Positions 1 to 8,251 of a stretch of 64,000 nucleotides of DNA are shown one piece after another. The number at the start of each line of letters is the position of its first letter. Within the stretch, counting starts at the first letter, position 1. A model generated the notes under the pieces. The model saw nothing but the letters and a program-made list of their open reading frames with translations, searched no databases and had not been told where the DNA came from. A program made the position numbers and the translations under genes. This stretch comes from Actinomyces bovis (GTDB taxonomy: Bacteria > Actinomycetota > Actinomycetes > Actinomycetales > Actinomycetaceae), in NCBI RefSeq assembly GCF_900444995.1, contig NZ_UAPQ01000001.1, forward strand, positions 124,001 through 188,000. Reading direction: 5' to 3'.

Positions 1-24
1 ATCCTGCGCTGATCTCCTAGCGCT

Positions 25-68
25 AAGGCTGTGGCCCCGGAACCAGCAAGTTCCGGGGCCACAGCTTT
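25..68 (-). terminator. Hairpin terminator downstream of the FKBP lipoprotein gene
   Basis: A near-perfect inverted repeat pairs 25-43 with 50-68 (19 bp including one G-U) around a 6-nt loop. It lies just beyond the stop of the leftward FKBP gene. There is no clear U-run, as is common in high-GC actinobacteria. The first 24 bases of the window hold nothing recognisable. Confidence 0.75.
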
Positions 69-91
69 AGCAAGTTGCGAGTCGTGAGTTC

Positions 92-1045
92 TTAGCCCAG
101 ACGCTCCAGATCGATCACACGAGCCATTGACGGCGTACCCGAGTTGGCATCACCGGGAATCAGGGCCACTACGCGGGAACCCACCGGCACCCCCACAAAG
201 CCCTTAATGATCTCGTCAGTGCCTGCCAAGATGGTCAGCGGGTGGTTCTCATCCCAGGTGGAGTAGGTCTCCTTGTTGTCCCAGCTGGTGCCATAGTTCT
301 GGACGACTACATTGGAGGTCTCGGTGATGGCCTCACCGGTGCCACGTGCCAGCACGAAGAACTCGTTCTGAGTTGGCTCGGCAGCGCCTTCGTTGACGGA
401 GATCTTGGCGGGACCTCCCAGGTCTCCGCTGACAGTTAGGCCGCGGTCGGCAATCTGCTGGGCGCCTTCCATCACAGCATTCTTGGTGCCGGAGTTAATG
501 TCAGTAATCGACTCGGTTCCTACGACGTCAACCACAAAGACGAGCGAGCCGGTGGGGAAGCCACTGGCGGCATCGGTGCCGTAGGCGTACTGGGCAGGGA
601 TAGACATTAATAGGCGGTCACCCACGTGAGTGCCGGGCAGGCCACAACGCCAGCCAGTAATGACGCCATCAACCGAGAAACTGGCTGTCTTCTTGAAGGA
701 GAAAGAAGACTCGAAGGGCTTAGCCCCATCCCACTGCCAGCCGACGTAGTTCACGGTGATAGAGGAGCCCTTAGCGACCTCCGCACCATCACCGGTCTTA
801 AGCGTCTTAACAGTGAGATTCTCGGGCGCCTTCTCACCAGACCACTTGATAGTCGGCTCCGCACCGTAGTCACCAGTGATGGTCGGGAGAGCAGAAGAGT
901 CCTTGTCAATCGTCAGGGTTGAACAGTCGACATTCTTAGCAACCGGGATCGACTTGGGCTCCTCCTTCTTATCCTTTGAGCAGCCTGTCAGGCCAAGCGT
1001 GGCGGCTAGGGCCAAGACGGCCAGGACTTTTGGCGTGCGGCGCAC
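92..1045 (-). CDS. FKBP-type peptidyl-prolyl cis-trans isomerase, lipoprotein
   Basis: This is an extracytoplasmic prolyl isomerase that would help secreted proteins fold. The N-terminus has basic residues, a hydrophobic stretch and the lipobox LTGC with the lipidated Cys near residue 22, followed by a charged linker. An FKBP core spans about residues 85-180, with the family signatures GWRCGLPGTHVGDR and IPAQYAYG. A second, more degenerate FKBP-like segment follows to the C-terminus (VGSRVVALIPGD). The GTG start at 1045 is preceded by a GAGGAG Shine-Dalgarno sequence. It lies downstream of the erpA-like gene on the same strand and may be cotranscribed with it. The family call is firm; which repeat is catalytically active is an inference. 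Confidence 0.9.
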   Translation of the reverse strand: MRRTPKVLAVLALAATLGLTGCSKDKKEEPKSIPVAKNVDCSTLTIDKDSSALPTITGDYGAEPTIKWSGEKAPENLTVKTLKTGDGAEVAKGSSITVNYVGWQWDGAKPFESSFSFKKTASFSVDGVITGWRCGLPGTHVGDRLLMSIPAQYAYGTDAASGFPTGSLVFVVDVVGTESITDINSGTKNAVMEGAQQIADRGLTVSGDLGGPAKISVNEGAAEPTQNEFFVLARGTGEAITETSNVVVQNYGTSWDNKETYSTWDENHPLTILAGTDEIIKGFVGVPVGSRVVALIPGDANSGTPSMARVIDLERLG

Positions 1046-1102
1046 AGATACTCCTCAGAGTTGTGTTGGGTGGGGTTTGGAAGGGTGTAGTTAAGCGGCA
1101 GC

Positions 1103-1504
1103 TCAGTGGAAGGACTCGCCGCAGGCGCAGGTGCCAACCGCGTTGGGGTTGTCAATGGTGAAGCCCTGCTTCTCGATGGTGTCTGCGAAGTCAATCGTGG
1201 CGCCAGATAGGTAGGGCACGCTCATGCGGTCCACCACTACCTCGACGCTTTCCATATCCGCGCTGCCCGTCGGGAAGGAGCGCAGGGCATCGCCATCGAG
1301 CAAGCGCTCGTCAAAGTAGAGCTGGTAGACCAAGCCGGAGCAGCCCCCGGGCTGGACTGCCACGCGCAGGCGCAGGTCGTCGCGGCCCTCTTGGGCTAGC
1401 AGGCTCGCGACCTTGGCGGCAGCCACCTCAGTCAGGGAAACCTCGTGGGTGGGGGTCTCGGTGGTTGTGGTGGTGGACGCGGTGGTCGCGGTGGGCTCTG
1501 CCAT
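1103..1504 (-). CDS. erpA: HesB/IscA-family iron-sulfur cluster carrier (ErpA-like)
   Basis: This is an A-type carrier that receives Fe-S clusters and inserts them into apo-enzymes in the cytoplasm. The protein has 133 residues, with an N-terminal Thr-rich tail of about 20 residues. It shows all three cluster-ligand cysteines of the family: Cys in QPGGCSGLVYQLYF and the paired CACG just before the C-terminus (ACGESFH). A GGAG Shine-Dalgarno precedes the ATG. In many actinobacteria a single IscA/ErpA-type protein works with the SUF system, which is not in this window. The symbol erpA is by family resemblance; other IscA-like names are possible. Confidence 0.88.
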   Translation of the reverse strand: MAEPTATTASTTTTTETPTHEVSLTEVAAAKVASLLAQEGRDDLRLRVAVQPGGCSGLVYQLYFDERLLDGDALRSFPTGSADMESVEVVVDRMSVPYLSGATIDFADTIEKQGFTIDNPNAVGTCACGESFH

Positions 1505-1662
1505 TTGCGGGACTCCTGTGTCTGGTCAGCCCGGTTGGGCTGAGGTTTTCAAGGCACGTGCAGCGGGGCGCGCGTGCTTCTACTGACACCCTACTTCCAT
1601 GGGCTACGTATCTGCCATGTGAGCCACACAGTGACGGGTCTCACCATGGTTGCTTACAGGGC

Positions 1663-3330
1663 TTAGGCGAGGGTAACGAGCTCCATATAGGAGTCATTCC
1701 AAAGGTCTTCGTCCCCATCAGGCAGTAGCAACACGCGGTCTGGTTGCAGGGCCGCCACCGCACCCTCATCGTGGGTTACCAGCACGACGGCGCCAGCGAA
1801 GGTGCCCAGCGCACGCAGCACCTCCTCACGACTGGCGGGGTCAAGGTTGTTGGTGGGTTCGTCCAGGAGCAGCACATTGGCTGAGGAGACAACCAGCAGA
1901 GCCAGAGCCAGGCGAGTCTTCTCACCTCCGGAGAGCACACGGGCGGGTTTATCGGCGTCGGCACCGGAGAACAGGAAAGAGCCCAGCACGGAGCGCACTT
2001 GCGTGTCGTCCATATCTGGGGCGGCGCTGCGCAGGTTTTCCACCACGGTGCGCTGGTTGTCGATTGTCTCGTGCTCCTGCGCGTAATAGCCGATCTTTAA
2101 GCCATGCCCTGGCACTACCTCACCGGAGTCGGGTGACTCTACACCGCCGAGCAAGCGCAGCAGGGTGGTCTTGCCCGCGCCGTTGAGCCCTAGCACCACC
2201 ACTCGGCTGCCACGGTCAATGGCCAAATCCACGCCAGCGAAAACCTCCAGGGAACCGTAGGCCTTTGACAAGCCCATTGCCCGCAGTGGGGTCTTACCGC
2301 AGGGGGCAGGGTCGGGGAAGCGCAGGTGGGCGACCTTATCCGCCTGTTGCTCCGCCTCAAGTCCTTCCATCAGGCGTTCGGCGCGCTTGAGCATCTGTTG
2401 TGCGGCCACAGCTTTAGTGGCTTTGGCCCGCATCTTCTCCCCCTGGGCGCGCAGCGCGGCGGCCTTCTTCTCAGCATTGGCACGCTCACGACGGCGACGG
2501 TGCTCATCGTCGGCGCGCTGCTTAAGGTAGGCGTCCCAGCCCAGGTGGTAGACGTCCAGGCCCCCCCGGTTGGCGTCCAAGTGCATGACCTGGTTGACGG
2601 TGTCGCGCAGTAGCTCGACGTCGTGACTGATGACGATGAAGCCGCCGGAGTAGGTGCGCAGGTGGTCCCGCAGCCAGATGATCGAATCGTGGTCTAGGTG
2701 GTTGGTGGGCTCGTCAAGCAGCAGAGTGTCTGGCTGCTGAAAGAGCACGCGCGCGAGTTCTACGCGGCGGCGCTGCCCACCGGAAAGAGTGCCAATGGGC
2801 TGCTCCAAAACTCGCTCGGGCAGCCCCAAAGAGGCGCTGATACGAGCCGCTTCCGATGCAGCTGCATAACCGCCAGCCATCGTGAACTCATGGTCCAGGC
2901 GGGTGTAGCGGTCTAAAGCCTTGGCCTGAGCGTCACCTTCTGTGGTGGCGATCTTGGCCTCAGCCTTGCGGATCCGGGCCAAAAGTGCGTCGATGCCGCG
3001 GGCTGACAGGATGCGATCCCGTGCGATCTCTGTCAGGTCGCCAACTTTGGTGTCCTGGGGCAGGTAACCAACGGAGCCATTGCAGTGGATGGTGCCTTCG
3101 TAGTCCACGGCCTCCAGGCCGTGGCGCTCATCCGCGTCAGCCACCGGCTGGCTAGTGCGCTGCGCCACAGATGCGGCGGCCAGGAGCTTGGTCATGGTGG
3201 TTTTGCCGGCGCCATTGCGCCCTACCAGGCCGATGCGCATGCCTTTGTCTACGCGGAAGTTTGCGCCCCCCACCAGTTGGCGGGCGCCGATGCGCATGGT
3301 CAGGTCTTGGACGTTGATCACGGCGCACAT
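1663..3330 (-). CDS. ABC-F family ATP-binding protein
   Basis: This is a soluble tandem-ABC protein without membrane segments. ABC-F members bind the ribosome E-site and act as translation factors or antibiotic-protection proteins. Domain 1 has Walker A GRNGAGKTT, signature LSGGQRRR and Walker B LLLDEPTNHLD. A charged linker at about residues 260-330, rich in Arg, Lys and Ala, is followed by domain 2 with LNGAGKTT, LSGGEKTR and LLLDEPTNNLD. The catalytic glutamates of both Walker B boxes are present. Its 555 residues are normal for the family. No convincing Shine-Dalgarno is visible before the ATG at 3330. The subfamily and any link to resistance cannot be settled from sequence alone. Confidence 0.93.
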   Translation of the reverse strand: MCAVINVQDLTMRIGARQLVGGANFRVDKGMRIGLVGRNGAGKTTMTKLLAAASVAQRTSQPVADADERHGLEAVDYEGTIHCNGSVGYLPQDTKVGDLTEIARDRILSARGIDALLARIRKAEAKIATTEGDAQAKALDRYTRLDHEFTMAGGYAAASEAARISASLGLPERVLEQPIGTLSGGQRRRVELARVLFQQPDTLLLDEPTNHLDHDSIIWLRDHLRTYSGGFIVISHDVELLRDTVNQVMHLDANRGGLDVYHLGWDAYLKQRADDEHRRRRERANAEKKAAALRAQGEKMRAKATKAVAAQQMLKRAERLMEGLEAEQQADKVAHLRFPDPAPCGKTPLRAMGLSKAYGSLEVFAGVDLAIDRGSRVVVLGLNGAGKTTLLRLLGGVESPDSGEVVPGHGLKIGYYAQEHETIDNQRTVVENLRSAAPDMDDTQVRSVLGSFLFSGADADKPARVLSGGEKTRLALALLVVSSANVLLLDEPTNNLDPASREEVLRALGTFAGAVVLVTHDEGAVAALQPDRVLLLPDGDEDLWNDSYMELVTLA

Positions 3331-3392
3331 CGTAAAGGTAGGTAGGGCTCCGCGACGTCACGGCTAGGTGCAGAGCAGATTCGGCTAACCCA

Positions 3393-4031
3393 TCAGTCCC
3401 ACCAGAACCACCAGCCTTCTTGGCCCTTCGCCCAGGCCGGAGCCAGGCGCAGGATCTCATCAGGCATGTCCTCGGCGTCCAGCTGGTAGCGCACCCTGAC
3501 CTCCTCCCACAGGGCATGACAGTCGCAACCGGGCGTATGCGAGGTGCTCACCGCGAATCCCGCTAGAGCAGGGTCACTCACCCAGATCGCCTCGACGCTC
3601 ACCCGTTCATCGCGGCGCTGAGGCCCGATCGCGTACCCAGAAAGCCGCACACGTCCTTTACCTGAGGCACAGGCGTGCAACAGCGTTCTGAGGCTTGGCG
3701 CGAGATTCTGACGGTCTGCCAAAGCGCGGGCTGGTAGGGCATCGAGCAGGGCTGCCGCGCCACGGGCATCAAGACCAGCAAAGGGCACATAGTCCTCTTG
3801 CGGCCAACCAGAGGCCTCCAGGCAACCTTTCTGTGCCGGTCCTGGCGCCTGCCCGAGTAGCTCAGATAGGTCACGCAGCTGGTCAGGCCAGTGATTCAGC
3901 ACTTTCCACACTCCTGCCTCAACGCTCCAGCCGCGCGGACCGTACATGCCGTCCTCTAGTAGTGGTTGGTCGTCATGCTCTGGGAGCAGCTTGTTGGCAG
4001 TGGGAGCGGTAGGACTAAAGGCAGAACACAT
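3393..4031 (-). CDS. Protein of unknown function, 212 residues
   Basis: I do not recognise this protein. It has no signal peptide or membrane segment and looks like a soluble, acidic cytoplasmic protein. The middle is rich in Ala and Leu. The C-terminal third holds a Cys-Asp-Cys-His group (GCDCHALWEE), and the protein ends in a Trp-rich tail (EGWWFWWD). The start is well supported by AGGAGG seven bases before the ATG. It is transcribed divergently from the PTS permease gene, with 239 bp between them, so its promoter region is shared with that gene. Codon use is like that of its neighbours, so it is likely a real gene. Confidence 0.75.
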   Translation of the reverse strand: MCSAFSPTAPTANKLLPEHDDQPLLEDGMYGPRGWSVEAGVWKVLNHWPDQLRDLSELLGQAPGPAQKGCLEASGWPQEDYVPFAGLDARGAAALLDALPARALADRQNLAPSLRTLLHACASGKGRVRLSGYAIGPQRRDERVSVEAIWVSDPALAGFAVSTSHTPGCDCHALWEEVRVRYQLDAEDMPDEILRLAPAWAKGQEGWWFWWD

Positions 4032-4270
4032 GGGAGCCTCCTAGAGGAGTTGCGGTTTCCGGTCAGCAACCAGCCTGAGGTCCCAGAAGCCCCTCAATCA
4101 CCGGAAAGACTGACGTCAGATCTCCGAGGTGCATGGGCCGGTCCGGTGAAGGACGCGCTGAAAGCAGCTACCGTTCTGTTTCAAGCCATTCACACAGCCG
4201 AGACATCAATGCGCAGGTCCCGTAATCGGGCGCCGTTTTGTGCATTGAACACAACTGAAAGGTTTGCAGC

Positions 4271-6358
4271 ATGGCAACAACCACAAGTACACCGGAGGCG
4301 ATCGTCGACGCAGTCGGCGGCGCCTCCAACATCATTCACCTCACACACTGCGCCACCCGCCTGCGCTTCGAACTCAAAGACGCCTCCGTGGTGGACAAAG
4401 GCACCGTGGAGAAGATCCCCGGGGTCATGGGCGCAGTTCCCCAGTCAGGGGACCGCTACCAGATCGTCATTGGTGGGGCCGTACAGGGCATCTACACCCA
4501 GATCATGGAACTGCCCTCCATGAAGTCCGCAGGCAGCCTGTCAGACGCCGACGTCAAGGCCCAGGCCAGGGCCAAGGCGCGGGGCAAGAACGCCATCGTG
4601 GACGCCTTCTTCGAGTACCTATCTGACTCCTTCCGCCCACTTCTGCCAGTGCTGCTGGGAGCTTCCCTGATCATCGCCGCAGAGGCCATGCTCGACGCCT
4701 TAGGCCTCGTCGACTTCCGCGATGACGTCAAGAAGGGTGCCAGCTGGGTCTTCGTAGACTCAATGTGGCGCTCGGTCTTCTACTTCCTGCCCATCATGGT
4801 GGCCTACAACGCCTCCAAGAAGCTCAAGATCGACCCGTGGGTAGGCACCGCCATTATGGCGGCGATCATGACCCCGAACTTCATCAGCCTGAGTTCCACC
4901 GCCTACACCGAGACCGCCAAGGGCTCTGGCATGTTCCACAGCGCCCTGAAGTTCGCCGACCAGGTCACCTGCACCACCAACCAGACCCTGGGTACCGACT
5001 CCTGCGTCGCCCACATCTTCGGCCTGCCCATGCAGCTGCATGACTACGGCGGCCAGGTCTTCGTGCCGCTGCTGATGGTAGCCGTGCTGGCACCGGTCTA
5101 CAAGCTCCTGCAGAAGCTCATCCCCACCAACTTGCAGATGGTCTTCGTACCGTTCTTGTCCTTCCTGATCATGATCCCGGTGACCGCCTTCGCGCTCGGT
5201 CCGATCGCGGTGTGGGCCGGTACTGGCATCGGTGCAGGATTGGCTTGGCTTAACACGAATGCGCCCATCGTCTTCGCAATCTTCATCCCGCTGCTCTACC
5301 CCTTCTTGGTTCCGCTGGGCCTGCACTGGCCGCTCAACGCCCTGATGCTGCTCAACATCAAGACCCTGGGCTACGACTTCATCCAGGGCCCCATGGGTAC
5401 CTGGAACTTTGCCTGCTTTGGTGCCACCGCAGGTGTGCTGGTGCTAGCTATCCGCGACAAGGACAAGGAGATGCGTCAGACCGCCACCGGTGCTCTGGCA
5501 GCAGGTCTGCTGGGTGGTATTTCCGAGCCGAGCCTCTACGGTATCCACCTGCGTTACAAGCGCATTTACCCGCGCATGCTGGTTGGTTGTGCCGTCGGTG
5601 GTCTGATCGTCGGCATCTTCGGTGGTATCAAGGCTTCCACCTTCGTATTCACCTCCCTGCTGACCATCCCAGTGTTCTCCCCCATCAGCCTCTATGCTGT
5701 CGCGATCGCGGCAGCCTTCGCCACCTCGATGTTCCTCATCATCGTTTCGGACTACCGCACTAAGGAGGAGAGGGCGGAGGCTCTGGCCGCTGCCAAGGGC
5801 TACGTCGAGGCCGACCCGGCTGAGACCGCAGCCGATATGGCTCTGGCTGCCGCTCCTGTGGCTGCTGCCGCCAGTGCCAAGCCGGCCCTGGCTCCGGGCG
5901 CGGTCACAGAGATCGCTGCCCCGGTGCGCGGCACCGCTTTGCCGCTGGCCGAGGTAGAGGACCCGGTGTTCTCCACCGGTGTGGTTGGCGACGGCGCTGC
6001 CGTGGAGCCCAGCGGAGACATCCTCGTCACCGCCCCGGCTGACGGCACCGTAGTGGCCGCCATGGGTTCTGGCCACGCCTTTGGTCTGAACCTGGACTCC
6101 GGGGTGGAGTTGCTCATCCACGTGGGTCTGGACACTGTGAACCTTGAGGGCAAGGGCTTCAACATGATGGTCAAGCAAGGTGACCGGGTCACTGCTGGCC
6201 AGGAGCTCGTGCGCGTTGACCGCGCCGTCGTCGAGGCCGCTGGTTACAAGCTCACTACCCCGGTGATCGTCACCAACACTGTGGCTTTCTCCAAGGTGGA
6301 GCTGGTGGCTTCCGGCAGCATCACGCCCGGTGCGCCGCTGATCCGCGTTACTGCCTGA
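4271..6358 (+). CDS. bglF: PTS beta-glucoside-type permease, fused EIIBCA
   Basis: This is a sugar-specific phosphotransferase permease that imports and phosphorylates a sugar, probably a beta-glucoside or a related disaccharide. The order is EIIB, EIIC, EIIA in 695 residues. EIIB (residues 1-90) has the phospho-cysteine motif LTHCATRLRF. EIIC has about ten hydrophobic segments and the family motif GGISEPSLYGIHLRYK. A Pro/Ala-rich linker leads to EIIA (from about residue 555), with DPVFSTGVVGDGAAVEPS and the phospho-histidine in LLIHVGLDTV. GAAAGG-like bases (GAAAGG at 4257-4262) precede the ATG. No BglG-type antiterminator, glucosidase or regulator lies beside it, so its substrate is uncertain; sucrose or trehalose are alternatives. 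Confidence 0.9.
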   Translation: MATTTSTPEAIVDAVGGASNIIHLTHCATRLRFELKDASVVDKGTVEKIPGVMGAVPQSGDRYQIVIGGAVQGIYTQIMELPSMKSAGSLSDADVKAQARAKARGKNAIVDAFFEYLSDSFRPLLPVLLGASLIIAAEAMLDALGLVDFRDDVKKGASWVFVDSMWRSVFYFLPIMVAYNASKKLKIDPWVGTAIMAAIMTPNFISLSSTAYTETAKGSGMFHSALKFADQVTCTTNQTLGTDSCVAHIFGLPMQLHDYGGQVFVPLLMVAVLAPVYKLLQKLIPTNLQMVFVPFLSFLIMIPVTAFALGPIAVWAGTGIGAGLAWLNTNAPIVFAIFIPLLYPFLVPLGLHWPLNALMLLNIKTLGYDFIQGPMGTWNFACFGATAGVLVLAIRDKDKEMRQTATGALAAGLLGGISEPSLYGIHLRYKRIYPRMLVGCAVGGLIVGIFGGIKASTFVFTSLLTIPVFSPISLYAVAIAAAFATSMFLIIVSDYRTKEERAEALAAAKGYVEADPAETAADMALAAAPVAAAASAKPALAPGAVTEIAAPVRGTALPLAEVEDPVFSTGVVGDGAAVEPSGDILVTAPADGTVVAAMGSGHAFGLNLDSGVELLIHVGLDTVNLEGKGFNMMVKQGDRVTAGQELVRVDRAVVEAAGYKLTTPVIVTNTVAFSKVELVASGSITPGAPLIRVTA

Positions 6359-6377
6359 GCGCGGCATCTCACCCCAA

Positions 6378-6424
6378 ACGGTGGTCGGCCCGTTCCCTCC
6401 AGCAGGGAACGGGCCGACCACCGT
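6378..6424. terminator. Strong bidirectional hairpin terminator
   Basis: Bases 6378-6398 are perfectly complementary to 6404-6424, giving a 21-bp stem with a 5-nt loop. It lies between the rightward PTS gene and the leftward ppk2 gene, so it can end transcription from both sides. Confidence 0.9.
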
Positions 6425-6435
6425 CATGGCACCGG

Positions 6436-7290
6436 TCAATGCACGCCTTCGTCCTCCACATCCACATAACCGGAACCAGCCCCATCGGCCGTAACGGTGG
6501 CGGCGTGATCGGGCACTTCTCGCTGCAGCGAACGGTCAGTGCGCTGGTAGCCATTGGTATCCGGGCGCTTGGGGAACTTCAATTCCTCACGCTGGATGTG
6601 CTGGTAAGGGATGGACTTGAGCAGATGATCGATCATATTGATGCGCGCCTTGCGCTTGTCCTCAGACTCCACCACGTTCCAGGGCGCCACATCGAGGTCG
6701 GTGTGCACGAACATCTCGTCCTTGGCGCGGGAGTAGTCCTCCCAGCGAGTGATGGACTCCAGGTCAGTTGGTGAGAGCTTCCAACGGCGCATGGGGTCCG
6801 TAACCCGGGACTTGAAGCGCTTGTACTGCTCTTTTTCAGAAACAGAGAACCAGTACTTGCGCAAGAGGATGCCGTCATCCACCAGCATCCGTTCAAAGAC
6901 AGGGCACTGTTGCAAGAAGCGGCGGTGTTCCTCCGGGGTGCAGTAGCCCATAACGTGCTCGACTCCCCCGCGGTTGTACCAGGAGCGGTCAAACAGACAG
7001 ATCTCACCTGCGGCAGGCAGATGTGGAATGTAGCGCTGGAAATACCACTGGCTGCGTTCTCGCTCGGTGGGCGCTGGCAGTGCCACCACCTTGGCGATGC
7101 GAGGGTTGAGGTACTCGGTGACGCGCTTAATGGCGCCGCCCTTACCTGCAGCGTCACGCCCTTCAAAGATAATGACGACGCGGGCTCCAGTACTTTTCAC
7201 CCACTCCTGCATCTCCACAAGCTCCGCCTGCAGGCGCAGCAGTTCAGCCTCATAGAGGGCGCGGTCCATCTTGGGGTGTTTTTTGGCCAT
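6436..7290 (-). CDS. ppk2: Polyphosphate kinase 2 (PPK2)
   Basis: The enzyme transfers phosphate between polyphosphate and nucleoside mono- or diphosphates. The P-loop is FEGRDAAGKGGAIKR, the Walker B region is FDRSWYNRGGVEHVMGYC, and the lid is DPMRRWKLSP, followed by ITRWEDYSRAKDEM. These fit one-domain class I PPK2. I prefer the ATG at 7290 (MAKKHPK) to the in-frame GTG at 7305, because the five extra codons add nothing and CAGG sits just before the ATG. A C-terminal tail of about 30 residues after the core (ending VDVEDEGVH) is longer than usual. The gene is convergent with the PTS gene and shares its terminator. Confidence 0.92.
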   Translation of the reverse strand: MAKKHPKMDRALYEAELLRLQAELVEMQEWVKSTGARVVIIFEGRDAAGKGGAIKRVTEYLNPRIAKVVALPAPTERERSQWYFQRYIPHLPAAGEICLFDRSWYNRGGVEHVMGYCTPEEHRRFLQQCPVFERMLVDDGILLRKYWFSVSEKEQYKRFKSRVTDPMRRWKLSPTDLESITRWEDYSRAKDEMFVHTDLDVAPWNVVESEDKRKARINMIDHLLKSIPYQHIQREELKFPKRPDTNGYQRTDRSLQREVPDHAATVTADGAGSGYVDVEDEGVH

Positions 7291-7375
7291 ACCTGAGTGT
7301 CGCACTGATCACAGCCGCAGGTGTTGGATCGCCGCGTTTAGTTTCCCGCCGATCCGCAACACGCCCCAGCAAGTC

Positions 7376-8251
7376 CTAGGCTGGCAGGCGCAAAGCCCAA
7401 AAGGCGACGGCGGCAGCCGCAGCCACGTTTAGCGAATCAACTCCCCCAGCCATAGGGATCCGCACGACGGCGTCGGCAGCTGTGATGGTCTGGCGCGCCA
7501 ACCCGTCCCCCTCCGTGCCCAGCACTACTGCCACCCGCGACTCCTCACCTGTGCAGGCCGGTGAGGCCACAAATTCATCCAGGCTCACCGAGTCCGCAGA
7601 CAGCGCCAAAGCCGCCACGGTGAAACCAGCGGCGTGCAACTCATCCATAGCGGGCCACCGCTCAATTCGCGTCCACGGCACCTGGAAGACCGTGCCCATG
7701 GAAACCCGCACACTGCGCCGGTACAGCGGGTCCGCGCAGTGCGGGGTGACCAGCACGGCGTCGATGCCTAAGGCGGCCGCTGAGCGGAAGGCGGCGCCCA
7801 CATTCGTGTGATCCACCAGATCCTCCAGGATCGCCACCCGCCGGGCGCCAGCCCCACCGCGCGCACCAGCCAAGACCTGGGCCACTGTAGGCAGCTCGGG
7901 CCGGTGCATAGCTGCCAATGCCCCCCGGTGCAGGTGGAAGCCTGTGATTTGTTCCAGCACCGGCTCAGGGGCCACCAGCACCGGCACCTCCCCGCCGTCG
8001 GCCCTCCCAGCGGTGCCCGGGGCGGCGGCGATCATCGGGCCAGACTCCTCCAGGTACCGCTCCGCCATAAGGAAGGATCGGGGCGCGTGCCCAGCCTCCA
8101 CCGCCCGGGCAATCACTTTGGAGGACTCCGCCATATAAAGCCCCCGCTCAGTTTCCAAGCGCCGGCGCAAAGCCACATCGGTCAGGCGGGTGTAGTCCTC
8201 CAACAGTGCCGCAATACCTGGCTCCCCCAGGCTTTCCAAGCTAATGATCAA
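7376..8251 (-). CDS. SpoU/TrmH-family RNA 2'-O-ribose methyltransferase
   Basis: This is a SPOUT-class enzyme that methylates a ribose 2'-hydroxyl of tRNA or rRNA with S-adenosylmethionine. The N-terminal 110 residues form the substrate-binding part. The catalytic domain shows the three SpoU motifs: DHTNVGAAFRSAAALG, VVLGTEGDGL and RIPMAGGVDSLNVAAAA, which form the trefoil knot. The length of 291 residues is normal. The ATG overlaps the stop of the upstream ABC exporter gene by four bases, so it is probably translated from the same mRNA. The exact modified nucleotide cannot be told from sequence. Confidence 0.9.
   Translation of the reverse strand: MIISLESLGEPGIAALLEDYTRLTDVALRRRLETERGLYMAESSKVIARAVEAGHAPRSFLMAERYLEESGPMIAAAPGTAGRADGGEVPVLVAPEPVLEQITGFHLHRGALAAMHRPELPTVAQVLAGARGGAGARRVAILEDLVDHTNVGAAFRSAAALGIDAVLVTPHCADPLYRRSVRVSMGTVFQVPWTRIERWPAMDELHAAGFTVAALALSADSVSLDEFVASPACTGEESRVAVVLGTEGDGLARQTITAADAVVRIPMAGGVDSLNVAAAAAVAFWALRLPA

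Noticed and set aside
5444-6439. Long ORF of 331 codons antisense to the PTS permease
   Set aside because: It is a shadow in GC-rich coding sequence: no family resemblance, low-complexity composition and full overlap with a clear EIIBCA gene.
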